Positions 34,622 to 44,849 of a stretch of DNA of 64,000 nucleotides are shown piece after piece. The stretch lies in NCBI GenBank assembly GCA_030734395.1, contig JAUZTG010000039.1, positions 558,001 through 622,000 of the forward strand. The letters are read 5' to 3'. How positions within the stretch are numbered: position 1 is the stretch's first letter; the number at the start of each line of letters is the position of its first letter. Source of the stretch: Sarocladium kiliense (taxonomy: Eukaryota; Ascomycota; Sordariomycetes; Hypocreales; Sarocladiaceae). The notes beneath the pieces are model-generated. The model had not been told where the DNA came from. It ran no database searches and worked only from the letters and a program-made list of their open reading frames with translations. The position numbers were made by a program, and so were the translations under genes.

Positions 34622-35311
34622 TCAAAGCTTTGTCTTGCGAATAAGCACCCAGGTACTCTCGCAACTTGCATACTCCACTTCTCCTTGCCCTTCGACGGTG
34701 ACAATGAAATGAATCTTCCTTCCTTCTATCACCTTTATAATTGCCTTAACAATGACCACTTGTGGCGTAGCTATCGGCCGCTTCAATCGCATATCCATAC
34801 GTGCAGTGAAAATTGTCAACACCTCATCCAAATCCAAGACATACGCTGGGAGAGCCGTGCCGTTCTTCTTCTGCTGCAATTGCAATTCGGTGTTAAGAAC
34901 TAGCAAGTTCCCCATTGCCTCGTCTATCAAAGCTGCAACGATGCCGCCATGCGCTGTGCCATTGTAGCCATTTACACCTGGTCGAAGCTCAAAGAGGAGC
35001 GAGCATTTCATCACCTGGAGTCGGCTCTCCGGCTGGACTGATTCATCAGCGTGGTGCTCAATACTACTGGCGCTGCTCTGATCCGAGGTCTGTTGGTAGA
35101 AGCCGATGCACTGCGGTATGGCGTCCGAAATGTTCAATGATCGCCGAAATAGCTGATCTTGGGTTGGCCTGCCCCCGAAAGGACTGTCTTCGGGTGCGCG
35201 AGAGGTCGGAGTGAAAGTGACAATGCCCGACTGCTTCAGGATTGCACCACACCACGGGACTTCCTCAAGTGGCTCCGTGAAATGGTGTGTTGCACCTCCT
35301 GTGTCCGACAT
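34622..35311 (-). CDS. Hotdog-fold thioesterase-family protein (PaaI/4HBT type)
   Basis: Single exon of 229 aa. The core motif YNGTAHGGIVAALIDEAMG at about 110-130 is the hotdog helix that binds acyl-CoA; a beta-sheet-rich C-terminus follows (VVIVKAIIKVIEGRKIHFIVTVEG). No targeting signal is obvious. The family hydrolyses acyl-CoA or acyl-carrier thioesters, often in fatty acid or secondary metabolism. It lies head-to-tail behind the mpaB-like oxygenase gene, which may or may not be functionally linked. Confidence 0.78.
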   Translation of the reverse strand: MSDTGGATHHFTEPLEEVPWCGAILKQSGIVTFTPTSRAPEDSPFGGRPTQDQLFRRSLNISDAIPQCIGFYQQTSDQSSASSIEHHADESVQPESRLQVMKCSLLFELRPGVNGYNGTAHGGIVAALIDEAMGNLLVLNTELQLQQKKNGTALPAYVLDLDEVLTIFTARMDMRLKRPIATPQVVIVKAIIKVIEGRKIHFIVTVEGQGEVEYASCESTWVLIRKTKL

Positions 35312-35760
35312 ATTGCTGTCTTTAGGAGACGTTTTTAATGATGATTAGGTGTGGCTGTAGTGGAACGAAGAAGCCAAAGTCCTTCACGATTCGAGTATCC
35401 TACCTCATGAATCTAACGTGGTTATACATGAAAGCGGGACGAGTGAACTAAGACATGTTGAACCTCGGCCATTTGGAATGGGCATCTGGTCAATCACTGA
35501 GTCAAGCCAGGGATGAGGGGTTCGGCAGGTGAGACTTCAGAACCCTAAATTCGTTGAGCTCGAACTGTTCGTTGATGCTACAGTCCTTTGACATATCTGT
35601 GGCTCTGGGCCCATGTGGAGACGACGACTCATGAGCCGAGGCTGCTGTATCCGGAGTGTCCACCAGGCAACCCAGATCTTCCACCGGCTCGTCCCACCGG
35701 CTCATCTTGATCATCATCAGCTCTTGCGATCCCATCGCACCATTGAGACGTTCCCGAAGC
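35312..35760. other. Divergent promoter region between thioesterase and regulator genes
   Basis: It lies between two divergently transcribed genes. No core element was identified with confidence. Confidence 0.4.
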
Positions 35761-38311
35761 ATGGGACAGCAACGCGTTCGGCACGCATGTGCAAGATGTC
35801 GACGCCAGAAGCTCAAGGTAAGTTGACATACAATTTTCCAAGAAGTGCGACCAGGACGACAGATTTGTCTCTGCCCTCCCGACTACGTTATCCTACCCTA
35901 TACCTCTGACATTTCTTGAAGTGCGATAGTACTCGGCCATGTCAGTTATGTGTCCGGTCCGGCTTTGCTTGCGAAGAGGCAACCGAGCGTACAAGGTGAC
36001 TGATTTCGTCTCTCACTCGATCGGGTGTCTGCACAGCTTCTAATGAGCTTCCAGACGATCAAATCGTGCCACTCCGAGAGCCTTACGAGACTCGCGAACC
36101 CACCCGTCCGTTTCAAGAACCTCTCCTCCTGAAGGCAACAGCACCCCTAGTGAGGTCGTAGGAAGCTTCCAGCAGGAGTTCAATGTTCCTCAGGAAACAC
36201 TTCGTACCCCGCCTTGTAGACCAACAATTTCTCATGAACCAGCCATCCAGAAGCCCCAAGCTGCAGCTTATCATCAGGAAAGAGCCTCTACATTTCGCCT
36301 GGTCGAAAAGGTGAATCTCTCCTCGGTGTATGCGTATGGTCTTGAGACGGACCGCTAGGCTAACAGCGGCGATTTGGCAGCTCTTCCATATGTATTCTTC
36401 CGGCCCGGAACAATCTGATGCAATCCCGGATGGCGTGCAACAGACCAATACTGGCATGTCTGGCCAAAACCGTGCAGTGCCTTTCAAGGACCTGATGGGA
36501 ATCGATTTACCTCCACCAAGGCTCACACACGCGCTCATAGATTCATATGTCGAGTCAACTGGGTGGTACTGCACCGTCGTCCATGAGCCGATCTTTCGCA
36601 AGCAGTTGTCGCCGATTCTGAATAGCGGCATGGCACATCGGTCCGACAAACAATTCTTATTGCTGCTCCTGGCCGTCCTTCAAATAGGTGCGACTTTTAT
36701 CGACCCCGCTGAAGCTGAAGCTACTTCTGGTGGGACGGTGTCTATTCCGACTCTGCAGGCAGAGATCCAGTCTGTAATACGGCGGTCTTACCTCGACTGC
36801 TTTCACGGTCTTTCAGTGCATGGAGTAAGCTTCCTCTTCCTACTCAGCTCCATCTTCTTTGGTCAAAAGGAGCCGATGCTTGCATTGTCTATTCTTGGGA
36901 TGGCGATTCGAGGCGCACAGTCGCTTGAACTTCATCGGGAGGCTTTCTGGGGTCACATTAACAATGCCGAACGACAGCTGCGTAGGACTGTGTGGTGGAG
37001 TCTTTACATGACTGATAGGTAATTCCCTCCTCTTGCAGTTCGGGGACTACCATCACGGCATCAACAGCTGACTTTCCTGGACAATGTAGCTATAGCTCAC
37101 ACCTTTTTGGCAAGCCAGCGATCATTCACGAAAATGACTGTCATGTCAGCCTCCCTGAAGACATTGACGAGTCGATACCGGTCTGTCCAGGCTTTGGAAG
37201 CTTGGAGGAGCGAGCCAATGGCAGCTTCCGGCCTGTCACTACTTGGTCATACAATCGTTACAAGACCAAGCTGTACCTCATTGCGGCACCAATTACCCGA
37301 TTAATGTATACAAGCGGGCAAACCAACGACCTTGGAATTATCATTAGCCAGGTCAAGCATATACATGCGCAGTTATTGGAATGGGAAAGAGGGATTCCGC
37401 CGGAGCTCCGTCCCGACTCGTTTCGCAATCGAGGCGATGATATCCACCGTGACCGAACGGTGCGTGTATTTGCCCTACAAAGCCTCACGCTACAAACCGC
37501 ATATGACAACATTCAAGTCCTCTTGTCCCGTCCCTTTATTGGATTTGGGCGGCCAACAGATGTGTCTCCCGGCGTTCATCCTAAGGCTCCCTCGATTCGC
37601 AGTCGTCTCGAAAGGGAGATATTGTCAATGAGCCGGGATCAATGTTGGACCTCTTCCGTGAGGCTCTCGCTGTCAAGCCAGTACACCGAAATATTCGACC
37701 TGCTATCACGCAGCAGCGCATTTCTGCAGTGGATCATGTGGTCCTTCACCGCGGGCGTGATGCTTGGGAGCCTGGCGCTGTCAAGCCTTTATTCCTCACG
37801 CATAGGCGACTGCAAGCGTGCAATCGCCCGCCTGGTACATGCCCTGCAGACCGCAGGGCATCCTACAGCCTTGGGAAGCCAGACAGCCAAGATCCTCAGC
37901 GACCTGATTCATCTTATTGCCAGACAAGAAGTGCAAGCCATGATCACAAGGCCATCGCATGGCCTGACTGCCGGAAGCCCCGCAGTCCCTGCTTTCGGGC
38001 TGCCAGAAAACGAGCAGCGAGAATGCAGAGCCGCGGTTGAGGGGGACACTTCCATTAGCACCCCGTACAATGGTGACAGGGGGGTTTCAGGCGGCCACCT
38101 GCATCCCCAGACATGTACGGTTGATTCGAACTATGAAGACCTCACGCTCGACTTTGATCTGTTCAACAAAGATGCTCCTGGCGAGCTTCAAGAGCATTCG
38201 GACTTTGATGCTGGTCAGGGGTCCTCTATGCAGATGAACTCTGGACCAGGGGCAGACATGATCAATATGGCACAGACTTGGCTATGGAACGACGACTTTA
38301 GCTTCATCTGA
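35761..38311 (+). CDS. Zn2Cys6 transcription factor 1 of the pectin cluster
   Basis: Five exons: 35761-35817, 35922-35995, 36055-36310, 36381-37018 and 37090-38311; 748 aa. The DNA-binding cluster CX2CX6CX5CX2CX6C (Cys 10, 13, 20, 26, 29, 36) is split by the first intron exactly before the third Cys. The third exon uses the AG at 36053-36054 and the fourth the AG at 36379-36380; nearer AGs give stops. The middle region from about residue 130 on is the fungal-specific transcription-factor domain (IDSYVESTGWYCTVVHEPIFRKQL, SILGMAIRGAQSLELHRE, RRTVWWSLYMTD, LFGKPAI). The C-terminus is acidic and Gly/Ser-rich, as in activation regions. It is the leftmost gene of the rhamnogalacturonan cluster and a candidate for binding the CGG-N10-CCG sites. 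Confidence 0.85.
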
Positions 38312-39119
38312 TAAACAAGCATAGGCAACCTAGAAGAGAACCCGGCCAAAGTCAAACATATTCGGAAACCACACCATTGATGGCTCGACTGCTTTCATAC
38401 TTTCTGATTACAAAGAGCGAACAACATGAAATCCACTAGTTTCGGTATGTGTCCGCTTAAATAGCTATATAATCTAATATCGAACCCAGTCATTGGAATT
38501 GGGCGGTGTGCTAGTCAGAGTTCGCAGATCGAAATCGCGGGGGAGGAGGGGGGAGGGGGATATTTAGTATACACATTGGCTTGCCGAGGGGTAGATTGTC
38601 CTTTTGCAGAACATAGTAGGACCTTCATTAGCTGGAATGAATCTGGTTTGGTCCATGTAGCGTAGCATCGAAGGCGATAGTCGGACTTGGCTATATTCCC
38701 ACCTTATAAGCCGAGTCGGCAAGCAACATAGTCATGACTATAGTGCCTTGGAACAACTTCAACGGCATCACGCGAGAAAAGACTTGGCACAGGAGAGCCG
38801 TGTCAGGGTCAAGATCTGCGGTTCGGTAGACACTCGGCCGAGTAGCGAAGTGGGGGTCCTAGAGAATGCTGGGAGGAGCCGCGGTCAATGTCGAGCGGGG
38901 ATCGGGCGAATTATAATAAAACCCCCATCCACGCGCGCGCGCTCCATGTTTCGAAGCCACAGCTTTCTGCACTTCCTTGGGACCTCTCTCGCATGAACTG
39001 AACAACGGAGGATCCAGGACACCTGACCCCCTGGTCTTTGATGACTTGGCTCATGCGCACGCAACTCCTGCTGCGACTGGAACGTGCCAAGCCATGGATT
39101 TAGCTTTATCAACAACCAC
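38312..39119. promoter_or_regulatory. Promoter region of the second regulator
   Basis: It includes a CGG-N11-CCG arrangement near 38826-38842, one base wider than the four sites elsewhere. A G-rich tract lies at about 38539-38560. Nothing coding was recognised. Confidence 0.35.
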
Positions 39120-42018
39120 ATGTCTCCGTCCCCGAAAAGCTCGACTCGTGGCGGGTCAGGAGATAAGCTGCTCAATGAACAGTCAGCGAGCATTCCTCCG
39201 GCCAATTCGGCGGCCACAACGCGGGCGCATGGATCGGCTCAGAAAAGAGATCGTAACTCGGATCCCGTCTTGGCCTGCACGAATTGTCGCCGTCGGAAGC
39301 TGAAGTGCTCGAGGCAGACACCTAGTTGCCAGCAGTGTCGAAAAGCAGGTGGGCGCTTTTTCTACATACTCCTCTATCCCGCTGTGCCACTTTCATGCAG
39401 TCTCATCCTCCCTCCCTCCATCAGTGGGGATGAAAAAACGGAGAGAGACGGAGAGAGAGAGAAGAGACAAGAGAGAGGAAGGGAGAGAAAATGGGAGCAA
39501 AAAGTAAAGTAGTAGTATTGACATCTTGCTTTGATACACAGCCATAGAATGCGAGTATAACAGTGGCCGGAGCAAAACCGGGATGAAAGCTGGTGCAATC
39601 GAAACATTGCACAAGAGAATAGGTAAGGACTCCTACTAGGGCTGGCCCTTTTACTTTGTCTGCTGGGAAACATATGACGCTCGGTAAAAGGCTAACCGAA
39701 AGCCCAGATGCTTTGGAAACGAGGCTTGAAGAACACGATGCAATTCTGGCAAAGAGCTCCCAAGGTCAAACGGCCAGTTCGACTGAGCTCGACGATCACA
39801 GCATCCTATCCTTGATCGCCAATAAGGTGAGGAGACTCAACGATGGCCCTCGTCCGGACCGTCAACACGAAGATTATAAACCGTCCGCGAAACGCCGCAG
39901 AGCCGACTGTGAACCTGTCGACTCCAAACTGTGGCTGCGAAATTCTGTCTCTTCGCCTGAGAGACCAGACGAAGAGACTTTAGATTCCCTGCTGCAGGCA
40001 TACTTCTCTCATATTCACCCTTGGATTCCCATGATCCACCAAGGGAGACTACGGAGGAGACTCATGCAATCCGGTCCTGAAGGCCACCAGCAAGGCCTCG
40101 ATATAATTCTCACTGCTATCAGGCTAGCAGCAGCGCGATTCATAGAAGATCGTGACCTTGCGTTGAGGTGCCTGGAGGAAAGCCATGAGAAGCAGACTCA
40201 GATTCAAGACTGGATCATCCTGCAAGCTATGAAGAGGCCTTGTGTCGAAAGTCTGCAAGCCCTCACTATTCTGGTTTTCCATAACGTGAGTCCCAAATCT
40301 CCTTGGCTCGGAGGACTCTTTGCAGCTCACGTGGGCTAACCACTTCATTTCAGATTGGGAGTGGCGAGGCCTCATCTACGTGGTCCATCATCGGCTCACT
40401 TACACGGACTGCCGAATACCTTCAGTTGACCGTCGAGCAGTCTGGAAGAGACGGTGAGCCACGATCGTTGATACAGCCCCACACCACCCTTCAGCCCACC
40501 CAAGACTGGACCGAGGAAGAGGAAAGGCGCAGAGTCTTTTGGACGATTTTCAATCTCGACCGGTACTGCTCAGTTACGATGGGTTGGAACACCAGCTTAA
40601 CATCGCATGACGTAAGCCGTCGGCTGCCATCAGACGGCCTGTTATGGCGTCAAGAGAGGCCGGTGTCAACTCCGTTCTTTGGTATTTGGGATACTGCTGC
40701 CAGTCGGATGGGGAACCCTATCTCTTGCTACCCTTCCCACACGAGCCAACCGGCCGCAGACCTTGCCGTGGAGGAGGCGGTGCCACCGCTCACTTCTCCC
40801 ATCATTCTTGACGGGCAAGCTCCTCCCAACACCAGCCCACCTACAACTTGGAATGCTGGCAGGGTCTCAGACACCATCGACATGTCGACTGTTGGTGCCT
40901 TTGCGTACAGCATCGAAGCAACAGAGTCTCTAAGCCGCGTCACCACCTACTTCCTCCAGCAACCGAAGATTCGGGATGATCGTGATCTCCCTAGCTGGAT
41001 CACTCGTTTCAAGGAGCTCGATCTACGGCTTGTGCATTGGAAGATGCTGCTGCCTTACAAGTGGAAGGCTGATAATGTGACTCATCGTCTTGGGCCACGC
41101 ATGGATCCGAACCTCACTCTTGCTCACATCACACACAACGCCTCTATGATACTTCTGCATCAGGTGATTGCTTTCCCTCTGCGTGAATGGAACTTCTTCA
41201 AGCATCGCCTACCCAGCGCCTTGAGCATTGACACATGTCAATCTGCCGCTGTGGAGATCGCTACGATTGCAAGGAACTTTCTGAATGTGATGAGAAGGGG
41301 CAATGAGGCGCTGCCCGTCGCACCTCTCTTTACCTTTTGCGTATACATCGCGGGTCGTTTTCTGCTCCTGCTTTGGCATGTCCATTGGAGAGGCTCCTCT
41401 GGTATGCAGATTTCACCTCAGTTCTGGGAGCTGCTGGGCATCCTGAAGCATTCAGCAGAAAGGTGGTCTGGTTTGCATGGGCTGGACTTTGATGTCCGGG
41501 CTGATTTGGCGACAAAATACCTGAACCGACTGCAGAGCTTGCACGCAAAGTGCATCGAGAACCCCGAATACGACGTCGACCCTCTGGGATACACGTCTGA
41601 TGTGGACACCGTCAGGGCTCCTCACATCTCTCCATCGCCAGGCCACCAGGAGTCTACGTATGAAGACGCTCAGCCTCGTGAGAAGGTTGAGCCTGAGAAA
41701 GTACATACCTCGCAACAGCAGAGAGCCGACCTCAAGACTCCGTCGACTCTGAGACAACCCCAGATCGTTCCCTATCTTGCCGATTCCCTTCCTGGGCAAT
41801 CCCAGCTACAGCAGCCACATACACAGCTTAACCAAGAACCACAGAGTCTCCAACAACCGACGGCGGGTCAGCTGCAATTCAATGGTGCAGAGCAGGAGGG
41901 TGAAGGGATGGACTTCATGATGCACATGCTCATGGATCAACAATTCATAGACCTTGACCGGGTCATCAGTTACCAAGATGGTGTTTTTGGGCCGGAATTC
42001 GACAGTGCCAATTGGTGA
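39120..42018 (+). CDS. Zn2Cys6 transcription factor 2 of the pectin cluster
   Basis: Four exons: 39120-39348, 39548-39622, 39708-40285 and 40354-42018; 848 aa. The zinc cluster reads CTNCRRRKLKC...SCQQC...C (Cys 53, 56, 63, 70, 73, 78) and is completed only by splicing the unusually long first intron (199 nt), joining KAE to C. A predicted coiled linker, AGAIETLHKRIDALETRLEEHDAIL, follows and would support dimerisation. The fungal-specific regulatory domain comes next (LQAYFSHIHPWIPMIHQGRLRR, RRVFWTIFNLDRYCSVTMGW). The C-terminal region is rich in Gln and Pro (SQLQQPHTQLNQEPQSLQQP), typical of activation domains. It is transcribed in tandem with factor 1 and convergent with the GH88 gene, with about 270 bp between them. 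Confidence 0.87.
39434..39500 (+). repeat. Purine-only GA-rich microsatellite inside an intron
   Basis: An imperfect GAGA tract lying wholly within intron 1 of regulator 2. It explains why this intron is about three times longer than the others in the window. Confidence 0.85.
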
Positions 42019-42287
42019 ACGATTATCAAGAAGAGAAAAAGTCGTTGAATTTGTATAGTAATCACAGACCCTGAACCCTAGAAGCGAGCGAGGGTTTTGC
42101 AGAGGGTATTCTTATTTTGTGACGTCTATGTATTCGTCCTGATAGCTCTATCCCCTACAATGTATTTGATTCTCACATCTTGCGATGCCTTGACAATTCA
42201 GCAAGAGCTCATATGCCAGGAGCTGTCTAAATTTGAACCTAATAGCTCTTGAATCGTATAGCCAGATGTTCGATAAGTCTACCTGCA

Positions 42288-44024
42288 CTATAATATGCCC
42301 ATCTGCAAGAGACGGTTACCTAGCTCAACAAGATAATAATCTCCGTATACTAAACCGTGGTCAGCCAGCCGGCGACGCGCATGTTCGTTGTTGTTGGCGG
42401 TGCCATGCTTCAGCACAGCGTCAAAAGTCTTCCCTAGAAGAACGTCTTCGACATCAAGTCTGGCCAAGTCGCCAGGCACAGTGACAAAGCGAGCTTTCTC
42501 CCCAGCAAGGGACAGGTCCAGTGTGTCTCGGAGGATGCTCAAGGATGCCTCCAGGAAGCGTTGAGACAGAGGATGATCTCCTTTGGCCGCGAGGGCCTGA
42601 GACAAAATCACCATGCCGTTGGCGGCGATGAGCCCTGCTGATGAATCTCTTGGAGGCGGGCTCTCTGGATTGTTTGTGGGTGCATCGAAGTCCCACAGCG
42701 GGACATAACGACCGATTGTCTTGACAACGCCCGTCGTTTCGTCTGTTACTGTGACTTTGCAACACTCTGGGGCCGTTTCGAGACGGAACAGGAAGTATTC
42801 GGCGAGACCACAGGCCGTTTCCAAGAAGATAGGATCTTTTGTAGACTGATAGGTCTGCGCGTACCCCAAGACGCCCCATGCTTGGCCCCGAGACCATGTT
42901 GAATCGTTGGCGTATCCCTGTGCTGTCCAGCGCCACTTGATGTCGCCGTTTTGCGGGTCAACGTTGACGACATGACAGGAGGAATACAGCTGCCCTCGAT
43001 ATCCCTTCTTCGAACGTGTAGTGGCGAGCTCAGGTCTCAAATGGGTTCGCATGAGAGATCGGGCGTGTGTTGTGGCGATGGTGGCCAGCTCTGCCTCGGC
43101 TGCACCTCCATGCCCAGCAGCGTAGTATAGCAGATCAAGGTTACAGAGGCTGTCAATGATAATGAATGCGTTCTTGCTGGTCTCTGTCACCTGGATCTCT
43201 TTCTTGAGTAGCAGATCCCAGCTACGGATTACACCAGCGGAAGCGATGTACCGTGAAGCGAGGCTGTGAGCGGCGTGGATAATAGTGTCGAGGCTCCGTG
43301 GGTTTGCCGTGAGTTCCCATTCGCGCCGTATCGCGGGCATGATTATGAAGCCCAGATCGTGGGTGTCGGTGCGCGCGGCCATGGCATGAAGTGTCTCGGT
43401 CCATACAGCGCACGAGTGCGCAAGTTCCCCGTAGAGAAGATGGCGGATGTTGGCTTGTGTCTGGAAATCCTTGTCATGGGTATTGCCGTACTTTCCAATG
43501 CCGCGGTGGTGGGGATATCTGACCAGTCGCTCTCTGAGAGCCCAGAGAAGGCCAGGGAAGTATCCGCAAGTCCAGAAGTCGGGCTCTCGGTATTCGTAAC
43601 GACCAGCCATGGGGCCATCCTTATACACGGTCTCCGGAAAGCCGATCGGTATGAGTTGAGGACCAGTGAAGGTTACGTTCTTCTGCAGGTTACCATGAGA
43701 TGTTCGAATAGCCTTGGCGAGAATATTCTCACTGAATGCGTCGGAAAGGTATTCTTCCAAGTTGCGAGAACGAGCTGTGATGGTGACAGCATCGCCGTTC
43801 TTCTTGCTGTGAGAGCTGATGCGCAGTCCGTCAGAACTGTAATCAGACCATGAAGTCTCACTTGACTGCTCATCACTGGCTGAGGATTGGGACTTCATCA
43901 AGATTGAGGAGAGCTCAAGTCCTTGCGAGGAGTCGGGTGCTGGCGGCGCTGTTGAGGCTATTGTTGATGTTGGCTCTAATGCCGTGGCTAATGCCGCGAG
44001 GCTTTGCTCCTCCACGACGCTCAT
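42288..44024 (-). CDS. GH88 unsaturated glucuronyl/galacturonyl hydrolase
   Basis: Single exon of 578 aa. Family members remove the 4,5-unsaturated uronic acid left at the end of oligosaccharides by polysaccharide lyases. An N-terminal Ser-rich extension of about 100 residues has no signal peptide, so the enzyme is probably cytosolic. The (alpha/alpha)6 barrel shows FWTCGYFPGLLW, THDLGFI (equivalent of the catalytic HDLGF Asp), TWSRGQAWGVLGYAQTY, VPLWDFDAP, RDSSAGLIAANG and a closing HGLVYGDYYLVEL, all typical of GH88. The gene shares an 825-bp divergent promoter with the DUF2264 gene and lies beside PL11 and PL26 lyases, whose products carry exactly the unsaturated ends this enzyme needs. 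Activity on pectic rather than glucuronic products is inferred from that context. Confidence 0.9.
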   Translation of the reverse strand: MSVVEEQSLAALATALEPTSTIASTAPPAPDSSQGLELSSILMKSQSSASDEQSSETSWSDYSSDGLRISSHSKKNGDAVTITARSRNLEEYLSDAFSENILAKAIRTSHGNLQKNVTFTGPQLIPIGFPETVYKDGPMAGRYEYREPDFWTCGYFPGLLWALRERLVRYPHHRGIGKYGNTHDKDFQTQANIRHLLYGELAHSCAVWTETLHAMAARTDTHDLGFIIMPAIRREWELTANPRSLDTIIHAAHSLASRYIASAGVIRSWDLLLKKEIQVTETSKNAFIIIDSLCNLDLLYYAAGHGGAAEAELATIATTHARSLMRTHLRPELATTRSKKGYRGQLYSSCHVVNVDPQNGDIKWRWTAQGYANDSTWSRGQAWGVLGYAQTYQSTKDPIFLETACGLAEYFLFRLETAPECCKVTVTDETTGVVKTIGRYVPLWDFDAPTNNPESPPPRDSSAGLIAANGMVILSQALAAKGDHPLSQRFLEASLSILRDTLDLSLAGEKARFVTVPGDLARLDVEDVLLGKTFDAVLKHGTANNNEHARRRLADHGLVYGDYYLVELGNRLLQMGIL

Positions 44025-44849
44025 ATTTATGCTATTTCAATGACACAGCCTGGAGATCAAGTTACCGAGCAGGAAAATAAAGGAGATGAAGACCTTTTAG
44101 AACTGAATCTGGACCAAGAGATAGACTTTGACCAGGGTGACGACGAGTTGACGAGGATTCAGATGCTCTGAGGATGGCTCCTTCACGGTCTTTCAAGAAA
44201 CCAAAGTTCCTGAGTGAAATGCTATTTGCTGAGCCAAAGGGAAAAGCATAGCTCCCCGGCCGATATAAGGCAGACCGTCTAAACACGAGTTTAGGCAGTT
44301 CTCCATCGCGGGCGAGTGAGCCTCTCCATTGCGTCGGACTGGTTACTGCCATGGCTTAGCTCAGGACGTTGCCCGATAGAGGTGGAAGTCCAGCTAAGAC
44401 CGGAGTAGTGAGTGTCGCGTTGTGGTCGCGGATGCCGTGGAGGATGGTCCGAAGCCCGAGAATCCGGTGCGGTCATCGCGGGCGGCATCCCGGCTGAATT
44501 GGACCGGACACTGGGAGCCTCAAGTCCGAAGGTTACGGCGCTATCTGCAGCCAAGCTGTTTAGACTATTTGCCCCCATCACATGCCCTTCGACTACTATT
44601 TGATCGGAAATACCCAATCGAAAACACTATTCAATTGGAGAGGTCAGATGGTGGCGCGTATTTTAGGGTTGCATCCTCGTATTCTAAGCTTGGCTGTCAA
44701 CTGTCCGAATGCATGCATGCCATCAACCGCCCCGGCATTCCCGGTCATCGTCGCTAACTCGTTTTGCAGACTTCATTCTGCTTGAATGAAGACTTGCAAT
44801 CCACGCCACCCAATCCTCAAACTGCATCGACCAACCGAAACGCCTAGTC
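44025..44849. promoter_or_regulatory. Shared divergent promoter of GH88 and DUF2264 genes
   Basis: An 825-bp head-to-head region. It is GC-rich around 44400-44560 and carries a CGG-N10-CCG site at 44491-44506. The arrangement suggests co-expression of the two intracellular proteins. Confidence 0.55.
44491..44506. promoter_or_regulatory. CGG-N10-CCG palindrome in the GH88/DUF2264 promoter
   Basis: CGG at 44491-44493 and CCG at 44504-44506. It lies 344 bp upstream of the DUF2264 ATG and 467 bp upstream of the GH88 ATG. Confidence 0.42.

Noticed and set aside
35685..35699. CGG-N9-CCG in the promoter of regulator 1
   Set aside because: Wrong spacing for the shared element, and such pairs are frequent in GC-rich DNA.
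38826..38842. CGG-N11-CCG in the promoter of regulator 2 as a fifth regulon site
   Set aside because: The spacing differs by one base from the four other sites, and Zn2Cys6 dimers are strict about spacing.
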